Source: an uncultured Bryobacterales bacterium
Lineage (GTDB): Bacteria; Acidobacteriota; Terriglobia; Bryobacterales; UBA6623
DNA: 6,197 bases
Reading direction: 5' to 3'
Assembly (NCBI GenBank): GCA_946887065.1
Contig: CAMPKL010000243.1
Coordinates: forward strand, 1-6,197
Position 1 is the stretch's first letter. Each line of letters starts with the position of its first letter. Below the pieces are notes generated by a model. It had not been told where the DNA came from. It saw nothing but the letters and a program-made list of their open reading frames with translations, and made no database searches. The translations under genes were made by a program, and so were the position numbers. Of this stretch, positions 1 to 5,292 are shown in pieces.

Positions 1-168
1 GGACTATTGCGTCGTCCTGTTGGCTTGCCGGAGCGCCTTTCTGACCGGCTCAATTGCACCCAACCGCTTGAATCTGCCGCTGCCCTAACGAAGCCTTAAA
101 CAAAAAGTCACGGAGATACCGCCGAATCTTTACCGAAACTAAATATTCGGCTACGTATCGTAACAGTA
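1..168. other. Upstream region, no assignable gene
   Basis: No gene can be assigned here. Two plus-strand frames are open from the left edge, one to a TAA at 97-99 (32 codons) and one to a TAA at 86-88 (28 codons); either could be the C-terminal tail of an upstream gene, but neither shows a recognisable motif. On the minus strand a GTG at 57-59 opens a frame running off the left edge, without a Shine-Dalgarno sequence. The last 70 bases become AT-richer than the coding sequence around them, as expected for the 5' region of the porin gene. I found no convincing -35/-10 pair. Confidence 0.4.
121..151. repeat. Inverted repeat upstream of porin gene
   Basis: GCCGAAT (121-127) is repeated inverted as ATTCGGC (145-151), with 17 nt between. 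A second copy of the left arm core, CCGAA at 133-137, can pair with TTCGG at 146-150 across an 8-nt loop, so two mutually exclusive hairpins are possible. The element ends about 20 nt before the porin start. It could be a regulator binding site or a structured 5' UTR. Seven-base arms are short enough to occur by chance, so only the position makes it notable. Confidence 0.3.
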
Positions 169-171
169 GTG

Positions 172-1449
172 ATGGATGCTAAAGCGATTCGGCCAGGAGC
201 CAAGATACTTGGTTGCGCTCTTCTGGCGGCCCTATTTGTTCTACCGACGGCGGGATTGGCCGGCTCGGTCGCTGCTGGAGTTGTGGAGGCTGTGCGCCCG
301 GACGACGCTGTCGAGCAGCCTCAAAAGTGGTTTCGCTACGACTCCTCTGGGCTCAAGATAGGGTCGGAAGACCGGTCTGTCAGCGCTAACGTTAACGTCC
401 GCTCTCAGCTGCGGTTCACCACGCCCTTCGACTCGCCGCCGCGTAGAGAAGGCCACCTGGAGCAGCCGGGCGACGCGAATCTGACGTTTCGTCGGGCGCG
501 TTTCAAGATGGATGGCCACATCGCCGCTCCCTGGATTGAGTACAAATACGAGCACGATCTAGTCGGCGGCAGGCTGCTCGACCTGCGCTTTGACGTCGGC
601 CCGGAATGGATGCAACTGCGCTTCGGCCAATGGAAAGCCGACTACAACCGTGAGCGAATGGATTCGTCCGGCAACCAGCAATTCGTCGAACGTTCGATCG
701 TCACTCGTGACTTCACGATCGACCGCCAAAAGGGCATTGAGATTACGGGACGGCTGGCCAAGGGGTCTGCCGCCGATTCGCAGTACTTTCTTGGCGTCTT
801 CACAGGTCAGGGCCGGGGTATCTTCCGCGATAGACGAGTTCCAACCGACGCAGCGGACGGTTCGCCGATGTGGCTGGCGCGGTACCAGTGGAATCCGCTC
901 GGGGGCGGCGTTTCGCTTTCTCAGAGCGACCTTGAGCGCAGGAGGGATCCCAAACTCAGCTTGGCTGTAGCGACAACAGGGAATCGCAGCAGTTACACGC
1001 GCTTTTCCTCAAGCGGCGGCGGCCAAATCGACGGGTTCGAAGACGGAGCTCCGGGGCAGTATTCGCTACGTCAGTATCTGACGGAAGTGGCCTTCAAGCA
1101 GCAGGGATTCTCCCTCCAACAAGAGTTTCACTGGAAACGGGTGACCGATAACGTGAACTCGACCGAGACCCCTATGCGCGGCAGCTATGTTCAGGCGGGC
1201 TACTTTCTCAACGAGATCTACAGCAAGATTCCTCGGCAGTTAGAGTTTGCGGGACGGTACGCCTTTGTCGATCCTCACACAGGACGAGCGAATGATCTCC
1301 TCCACGAGGCGGGAATTGTCGCCAACTGGTTCTTCAAGGGGCACGCCGACAAGCTGTCCGTCGATGTGAGCCGATATACGCTTGCAGCGGTCGAGGGTAA
1401 TCGCGGGTCACGAATCGGAGTGCGCGTCCAATGGGACGCCTCGTTCTAG
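172..1449 (+). CDS. OprO/OprP-family phosphate-selective porin
   Basis: Outer-membrane beta-barrel porin of the phosphate-selective porin O/P family, which lets phosphate or polyphosphate and other anions cross the outer membrane. Residues 1-30 form a signal peptide: basic n-region, hydrophobic core ILGCALLAALFVLP, and likely signal peptidase I cleavage after AGLA. Family hallmarks follow: FRRARFKMDG plus PWIEYKYEHD near residues 106-130, and the stretch from LRFGQWK through SSGNQQFVERS at about 149-175. The protein ends GVRVQWDASF; a terminal phenylalanine is the usual BAM assembly signal. At 425 residues its length is normal for the family. The start is ambiguous: GTG at 169 and ATG at 172 are adjacent and in frame, the frame is closed upstream at 97-99, and neither has a clear Shine-Dalgarno. 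I prefer the ATG. The convergent PhoU-type gene supports a phosphate role, although many family members are annotated by homology alone and true selectivity is unproven. Confidence 0.85.
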   Translation: MDAKAIRPGAKILGCALLAALFVLPTAGLAGSVAAGVVEAVRPDDAVEQPQKWFRYDSSGLKIGSEDRSVSANVNVRSQLRFTTPFDSPPRREGHLEQPGDANLTFRRARFKMDGHIAAPWIEYKYEHDLVGGRLLDLRFDVGPEWMQLRFGQWKADYNRERMDSSGNQQFVERSIVTRDFTIDRQKGIEITGRLAKGSAADSQYFLGVFTGQGRGIFRDRRVPTDAADGSPMWLARYQWNPLGGGVSLSQSDLERRRDPKLSLAVATTGNRSSYTRFSSSGGGQIDGFEDGAPGQYSLRQYLTEVAFKQQGFSLQQEFHWKRVTDNVNSTETPMRGSYVQAGYFLNEIYSKIPRQLEFAGRYAFVDPHTGRANDLLHEAGIVANWFFKGHADKLSVDVSRYTLAAVEGNRGSRIGVRVQWDASF

Positions 1450-1460
1450 TTGCTGGACCC

Positions 1461-2156
1461 CTACCTGTCAGCCTGCGCAGAGCCGAGTTTTGCCTTCACC
1501 TCGGGCAACAAGCTGCGTTTGCCGGTGTAGTCCATGCGATGTAGCGGGGTCACGATCGTCGAGAGGACGTTCATCATGTGCGCGACGATGCGCTGGTAGT
1601 ACTGCAGGCACAGCACATGACGTCCGGCTCCGGCTTCGCTCGATTCCATGCGTTCGAACATTTCAGCATGGATCCGCTTCCTCAAATCCTTGCCTGCTTC
1701 GATCAGATTGACAGCTTCCAATTGATCTGATTCTTGAAGGATTTTCGCCATCCGCATCCCGATCCTCTCGGTTTCGAGAGCGAGACCATCGTAGGACGAA
1801 GCGTCAGAAGCAGTCGCCTTTTCCGCGAGCTTGGCGACGTCTTTGGCGTAGTCCCCTATCCGTTCCACGTCTTTTACGACGTTCATTAGAGACAGGCAGA
1901 AGGGTAAATCGAAGCCGTCTTCGCTAGCGACCGCGCGCAACAGGGCGTCTTTGCGGATCTGACGCTGTAACTTGTTGATCTTCTTGTCTTCGGCCGCTAT
2001 GTCGCGGGGCTCGCCGTGCTTTGGGCCTCTTTGGAAGTACGCATCGCCGGCCAGCTCGACCAACTGCGCACTCAGCCGAATCATCTGATCCAAGTCTTCC
2101 CGAAGGCCTGTGCCTGGGCCTTGGGAGCGAAATATTTTAAGAAGTTCATTCAGCAC
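1461..2156 (-). CDS. PhoU-family phosphate regulatory protein
   Basis: Cytoplasmic all-helical protein of the PhoU family. PhoU proteins restrain phosphate uptake through Pst and signalling through PhoR, and bind iron or other metal clusters through acidic motifs in two three-helix repeats. Repeat 1 is clear: KDVERIGDYAKDVAKLAE at residues 95-112 carries the hallmark ERIGD, with acidic E98, D102 and D106. The matching segment of repeat 2, YYQRIVAHMMNVL at 186-198, has Q188 and A192 where the canonical motif has E and D, so its metal site looks lost. Length, 231 residues, is typical. The start is a GTG at 2154-2156; an in-frame stop at 2166-2168 excludes anything longer, and a weak AGGGGG lies 5 nt upstream. 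A Pho-box-like element sits about 30 nt upstream in the correct orientation. No pst or phoR gene is in view, so it could regulate a different phosphate transporter. Family assignment is firm; the exact role is inferred. Confidence 0.85.
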   Translation of the reverse strand: MLNELLKIFRSQGPGTGLREDLDQMIRLSAQLVELAGDAYFQRGPKHGEPRDIAAEDKKINKLQRQIRKDALLRAVASEDGFDLPFCLSLMNVVKDVERIGDYAKDVAKLAEKATASDASSYDGLALETERIGMRMAKILQESDQLEAVNLIEAGKDLRKRIHAEMFERMESSEAGAGRHVLCLQYYQRIVAHMMNVLSTIVTPLHRMDYTGKRSLLPEVKAKLGSAQADR

Positions 2157-2185
2157 AGGGGCCCCCTAAGATTGCCGCTCTTTAT

Positions 2186-2203
2186 GTTACAGGAGTGTGA
2201 CAA
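2186..2203 (-). promoter_or_regulatory. Putative Pho box (PhoB binding site)
   Basis: Read on the minus strand, the sequence is TTGTCAC-ACTC-CTGTAAC. These are two direct half-sites with exact 11-bp spacing, which is the architecture of the PhoB box. Against the E. coli consensus CTGTCATAWAWCTGTMAY it matches 13 of 18 positions, and the second half-site is a perfect match. It points toward the PhoU-family gene, ending 29 nt before its GTG start. In Pho promoters the box replaces the -35; the best -10 downstream is only weak (around CAATCT/AATCTT, 2169-2175). Applying the proteobacterial consensus to this organism is inference. Confidence 0.5.
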
Positions 2204-2217
2204 AGGAGGTACCGATG
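2202..2217 (+). promoter_or_regulatory. Orphan perfect Shine-Dalgarno and ATG
   Basis: AAAGGAGGT at 2202-2210 is a full complement to the 16S anti-Shine-Dalgarno and lies five bases before an ATG at 2215 (counting from GGAGG). This is the strongest ribosome binding site in the window, but the frame it opens (69 codons, stop at 2422-2424) resembles no protein I know, is rich in arginine and glycine, and runs 125 bp into the next gene in a different frame. It may serve a leader peptide or standby site for the gene at 2300, be a relic, or be chance. It touches the Pho-box-like element. Confidence 0.3.
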
Positions 2218-2299
2218 GTGTTGCAAAGCGGCGAAGGCAATCCGAGAGGGGGCGGCGTTTGGCCTGATTGCGGTAATCTGCTTCTCTCAGGAGGAACTC

Positions 2300-3028
2300 A
2301 TGACCGAACCAAAGAAGGGCCTCAGCCCGCTAGCTTGGATTGGGATCGGCTGCGGAGGACTGCTGCTGGTAGGAATCGTGGTCGTGAGCGTGGGGGGGTA
2401 TTTCGCCGCCAAAACCGTCTCTGATTTCGTCGGGGATAACCCGGCCGCGGCTGCAGCGGAGGCCATCGTTCGGATCAACCCGGAGTTGGAACTTGTGGAG
2501 AGCGACCGCGAAGCCGGCACGATCACCATCCGTGAGAAGTCGACGGGAAAAGAGGTGACGGTCAATTACTCGCAGCTGGAGCGGGGCGAATTGGTTTTCG
2601 GGGATGCGGAGGGCGAGGAAGTTCGCATTCAGTCCGGCACATCGGGAGATGGCGGGCCGATTTCGATTACCGGCAGCGACGGGTCGAGCGTCTCCATGGG
2701 AGCCGCCGGCGCCGCTGTGGAGGCGCCAAGTTGGCTAGGCGAGTACCCGGGGACCAAGACCGAAGTGGGCGGATATGCGGCTACCTCGAACGGCAAGCGC
2801 AGCGGCATCTACAGCTTCGCCACCGATGATGCGGCAGCAGCATTGAGCTACTACGAGGGCCGGCTGCAGGCCTTGGGCCTGGAGGCCGACCGCTCCTCAT
2901 TCTCCGGCGGAGGCAACACAGTCGAGACCGTTCAAGGCCGGTCGGCCGAGTATGAGATCTCCGCCGCCGCAACGACCACGCCGGAGGGCGCGCGCCTGAC
3001 GGTGACCTACAGCGGCCCGGCGGAGTAG
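2300..3028 (+). CDS. Single-pass membrane protein of unknown function
   Basis: Not recognised as a named family. The 242-residue protein begins with a short polar, lysine-containing N-terminus and one strongly hydrophobic segment at about 11-36 (LAWIGIGCGGLLLVGIVVV and onward), so it is an anchor or uncleaved signal with the rest probably periplasmic. Residues 49-57 are alanine-rich. A compact region at about 58-110 (INPELELVESDREAGTITIRE, then TGKEVTVNYSQLERGELVF) looks like a small beta-rich domain. A Gly/Ser-rich linker spans about 111-140. A second domain starts with PSWLGEYPGTK at about 143 and contains ATDDAAAALSYYEGRLQALGLE, a pattern shared with uncharacterised exported proteins of Acidobacteriota as I remember them. 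The start is well supported by AGGAGG at 2289-2294, 5 nt before the ATG. Its stop lies 2 nt from the converging hydrolase gene. It is divergent from the PhoU-type gene, which could mean shared control, but function is unknown. Confidence 0.75.
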   Translation: MTEPKKGLSPLAWIGIGCGGLLLVGIVVVSVGGYFAAKTVSDFVGDNPAAAAAEAIVRINPELELVESDREAGTITIREKSTGKEVTVNYSQLERGELVFGDAEGEEVRIQSGTSGDGGPISITGSDGSSVSMGAAGAAVEAPSWLGEYPGTKTEVGGYAATSNGKRSGIYSFATDDAAAALSYYEGRLQALGLEADRSSFSGGGNTVETVQGRSAEYEISAAATTTPEGARLTVTYSGPAE

Positions 3029-3030
3029 GT

Positions 3031-3924
3031 TTACCCCTTTAAGTTCGCCGCGAAGAAGGCCTGCGTGCGTTGCCAGGCGAGCTTGGCGGCCGCTTCGTCG
3101 TAGCGCGGCGTGGTGTCGTTGTGGAAGCCGTGTTGAGCGCCCTCGTACATGTGCATCTGGTACTTGACATTGTTGGCCTTCAGGGCGGTTTCGTATTCAG
3201 GCCATCGTGCGTTGATGCGCTCGTCCACGCCGGCGTAGTGGATCAGCAGCGGCGCTTTGATTTTGGCGACGTCTTCGGGTGAGGGTTGCGAGCCATAGAA
3301 CGGAACGGCGGCCGATAGATCCGCGCCGAGATGGACGGCGAGATTGTTGCTCACTCCGCCGCCGAAGCAGAAGCCGACCGCGCCGATCTTGCCGGTGCAA
3401 TCCTCACGGGCTTTCAGCCAGCGGGCCGCGGCCACAAAGTCATTGGCCATCTTCTGCCGGTCAACGGTCGTGAACAGTTCACGGCCCTTATCTTCGTCGC
3501 CCGGATAGCCGCCGACGCTAGTCAAACCATCCGGCGCCAGAGCGACATAGCCCTCCGTGCCCAGGCGGCGGGCTACATCCTCGATATAGGGATTCAAGCC
3601 CCGGTTCTCGTGGACGACGAGGACTCCTGGCGCCTTGCCCGACAGATTCGCCGGCCGTACCAGATAGCCGTTGATCGTTCCGTTGCCTTGCGGCGAGGGC
3701 ACGGTCACGCGCGACGTCGAAATCCGGCGATCGTCGGCGGGGACTTGCTGCGCCCAAGCGAAGTTCGGGGTCAGAGCCTCCAGTAGGGCCGCGGCGGTCA
3801 CGCCGCCCACCGCAAACTTCTTGGCGCGGTCTAAGAACTGGCGGCGGTCGATATCGCCGTGGACATACAAATCAAAGATGTCCAGCAGTTCTTGGGGGAA
3901 ATCACGTGCTTGCTTGCGTTCCAT
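3031..3924 (-). CDS. Tat-exported dienelactone hydrolase family protein
   Basis: Alpha/beta-hydrolase of the dienelactone hydrolase (carboxymethylenebutenolidase) family, closest in architecture to YghX-like exported members. The N-terminus carries DRRQFLDRAKKFAVGG with the twin arginines at R27-R28, then a modest hydrophobic stretch and AWA, so cleavage probably follows A58 and the enzyme acts in the periplasm. The catalytic triad is visible: nucleophile C186 in GFCFGGG, D234 in GVDERIN, and H265 in AQHGFHN. E106 in VHENRGL matches the glutamate that tunes the cysteine in this family. At 297 residues the length is normal. The start ATG is preceded by AAGGAG at 3931-3936, six bases away. The substrate is unknown: family membership indicates lactone or ester hydrolysis, and no aromatic-degradation genes lie nearby, so a role in chlorocatechol breakdown should not be assumed. 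A candidate promoter with a palindrome lies immediately upstream. Confidence 0.88.
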   Translation of the reverse strand: MERKQARDFPQELLDIFDLYVHGDIDRRQFLDRAKKFAVGGVTAAALLEALTPNFAWAQQVPADDRRISTSRVTVPSPQGNGTINGYLVRPANLSGKAPGVLVVHENRGLNPYIEDVARRLGTEGYVALAPDGLTSVGGYPGDEDKGRELFTTVDRQKMANDFVAAARWLKAREDCTGKIGAVGFCFGGGVSNNLAVHLGADLSAAVPFYGSQPSPEDVAKIKAPLLIHYAGVDERINARWPEYETALKANNVKYQMHMYEGAQHGFHNDTTPRYDEAAAKLAWQRTQAFFAANLKG

Positions 3925-3950
3925 GGGGGACTCCTTATACGCGCTTCCAG

Positions 3951-3975
3951 ATTCTACAGCACGCCGACGTCGGCG
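3951..3975 (-). promoter_or_regulatory. Candidate hydrolase promoter with palindromic operator
   Basis: On the minus strand, TAGAAT (3951-3956) is a 5-of-6 match to a sigma-70 -10 hexamer and would start transcription near 3944, about 20 nt before the hydrolase ATG, with the Shine-Dalgarno between. Five bases upstream of this -10 is a 14-bp perfect palindrome, CGCCGACGTCGGCG (3962-3975), placed in the spacer where a -35/-10 promoter would be occupied. The -35 itself is poor (about ATGCCG at 17 bp). A repressor or spacer-binding activator site is a reasonable inference. Confidence 0.4.
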
Positions 3976-4063
3976 GCATCATGCGATTGTCCTGGAACGC
4001 CCAGCGCCGGCCGGGCGGGAAGCTAATGCGATTGGTCTTTGCTGCCGATAAGACGCAAGAATC

Positions 4064-5233
4064 ATGTCCGCGTTGACCCAATGGCTGAACCGTCCCAAGA
4101 GGCCGATCCTGAGCGCCCCGACCTTCTGGATTCCGAGGCGGCGCGAACGCCCCGAGCGAGTCGTCGTGACGGGAGCGGCCGGTTATATCGGCAACATTTT
4201 GACCGAGCGGCTACTGGAAATGGGTCACTCCGTTATCGCTTTAGACCGGCTGGACTTTGGAGACGCCGCCATCCGTCATCTGCTGGCGCACAAGCGCTTC
4301 GAGTTGGTGACCGGAGACTTGCGGGACATCGACGTAGCGGCACAGGCGTTGCGCGACGCGGACGCCGTGATCCACTTGGCAGCGGTCGTCGGAGACCCGG
4401 CCTGCGCCGCTTATGAGCGAGAGGCCGTTGAGACGAATCGGCAAGCAAGCGGGATGCTGGCCAAGCTTTCGCGGGGCCTGGGCGTGCGGAGGATTCTCCT
4501 TGCCTCAACCTGCAGCGTGTACGGCTCGAATCCGGAGACCGTGGACGAGACCTCCGAACTCAATCCGGTCAGCCTGTACGCCGAAACCAAAATCGACGCC
4601 GAGCGGCTGGTGCTGGAATGCGCCGCGCCGGCTTTCTCGCCGACGGCGTTGCGGATCGGTACGGCGTTCGGCTGGTCGCGGAGGCCTCGCTTCGATCTGC
4701 TGGTCAATTTGCTCACGGCCAAGGCTCGTTTTGAAGACAGGGCGGTGATCTTCAACGGGGATCGTTGGCGACCGTTTGTGCACGTCAACGACATCGTACG
4801 CGGCTTAGAGAAAGCGTTGACGGCGCCGCAGCGGGCGATTCATGGCAAAGTGCTGAACCTGGGCTCGAACGCGGGCAATCACCGCCTTTCGTCAATCGCG
4901 GAGATCCTGCGGCAGCTGCACCCGCAGGCCGACATCGCGCTCGAGGAGACGGCCGACCGCCGCAACTATCGAGTGGAGTTCGGCGCGATCGAGGGGACCC
5001 TTCGCTTCCGTGCGATGACTTCCCTCGCAGAAGGAATCCGGGAGATTGACTCCAAGCTAGCAGCCGGTTTGGTCGACGACTATCGGCACGCGAGCTATCA
5101 CAACGTGCTTTCGATGGAAGAGCGACGGCGAAAGGCAGCCGACGCAGGGCATGACGCAGCCGACCTGATGCGGCTGGGTCGCGTCTTGACGGATCAATCG
5201 CTCTTGCTGGCGGAGCGCACGCCGGTATCCTAG
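4064..5233 (+). CDS. NAD-dependent epimerase/dehydratase (extended SDR)
   Basis: Extended short-chain dehydrogenase/reductase of the nucleotide-sugar epimerase/dehydratase type, a cytosolic enzyme that usually acts on UDP-, GDP- or dTDP-sugars for cell-surface polysaccharide. The Rossmann fold begins VVVTGAAGYIGN with the glycine motif G37-x-x-G40-x-x-G43. D61 at the end of the second strand favours NAD over NADP. GDLRD (84-88), HLAAVVGDP (104-112) and STCSVYG (148-154) follow, and the catalytic YxxxK is Y172/K176 in LYAETK. WRPFVHVNDIVRG at 235-247 is a conserved C-terminal-domain signature. The protein is 389 residues, with about 30 residues before the Rossmann core and a charged tail of about 40 residues after DDYRHASYHNVLS. 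An in-frame stop at 4049-4051 makes ATG 4064 the first possible start, although its Shine-Dalgarno is weak. The substrate cannot be told from sequence alone. No glycosyltransferase or other sugar genes are in view. Confidence 0.85.
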   Translation: MSALTQWLNRPKRPILSAPTFWIPRRRERPERVVVTGAAGYIGNILTERLLEMGHSVIALDRLDFGDAAIRHLLAHKRFELVTGDLRDIDVAAQALRDADAVIHLAAVVGDPACAAYEREAVETNRQASGMLAKLSRGLGVRRILLASTCSVYGSNPETVDETSELNPVSLYAETKIDAERLVLECAAPAFSPTALRIGTAFGWSRRPRFDLLVNLLTAKARFEDRAVIFNGDRWRPFVHVNDIVRGLEKALTAPQRAIHGKVLNLGSNAGNHRLSSIAEILRQLHPQADIALEETADRRNYRVEFGAIEGTLRFRAMTSLAEGIREIDSKLAAGLVDDYRHASYHNVLSMEERRRKAADAGHDAADLMRLGRVLTDQSLLLAERTPVS

Positions 5234-5235
5234 TG

Positions 5236-5262
5236 CGGGTTGGCGTGTGATACGCTAGCCCG
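5236..5262 (+). other. Stem-loop between SDR gene and aroDE
   Basis: CGGGTTGGCGT (5236-5246) pairs with ACGCTAGCCCG (5252-5262) around a 5-nt GTGAT loop, giving an uninterrupted 11-bp stem that uses two G-U wobbles (5240/5258 and 5242/5256). Both wobbles would be A-C mismatches in a minus-strand transcript, so the structure is favoured in plus-strand RNA. It begins 3 nt after the SDR stop and ends 30 nt before the aroDE start. No T-tract follows, so it is not a standard intrinsic terminator. It could protect the 3' end of the upstream message, aid Rho-dependent termination, or tune aroDE. Confidence 0.5.
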
Positions 5263-5292
5263 ATTGGCGGTGCTCCCGTCCGCTGATCCCCG

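Noticed and set aside
1..99. C-terminal tail of an upstream gene on the plus strand
   Set aside because: Two different frames are equally open from the edge and neither has a motif, so no call can be made.
94..111. Possible Pho box upstream of the porin gene
   Set aside because: Only one half-site core (GTCA in AAGTCAC at 105-111) is present; the partners 11 bp to either side do not match. Another partial half-site, GTAACAG near 160-166, is on the wrong strand.
129..157. Sigma-70 promoter for the porin (TTTACC, 17 bp, TACGTA)
   Set aside because: The -10 matches the consensus at only two positions and would leave almost no 5' leader.
2158..2165. GGGGCCCC palindrome just before the PhoU-gene start
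   Set aside because: Eight bases in GC-rich DNA is expected by chance, and it overlaps the presumed ribosome binding region.
3331..3786. 151-codon plus-strand frame inside the hydrolase gene
   Set aside because: It is antisense to a gene with an intact catalytic triad and Tat signal, and no family resemblance or binding site supports it.
3998..4017. CGCCC/GGGCG stem upstream of the SDR gene
   Set aside because: A five-base GC stem with a 10-nt loop is weak and common in this composition, and no T-tract or other signal accompanies it.
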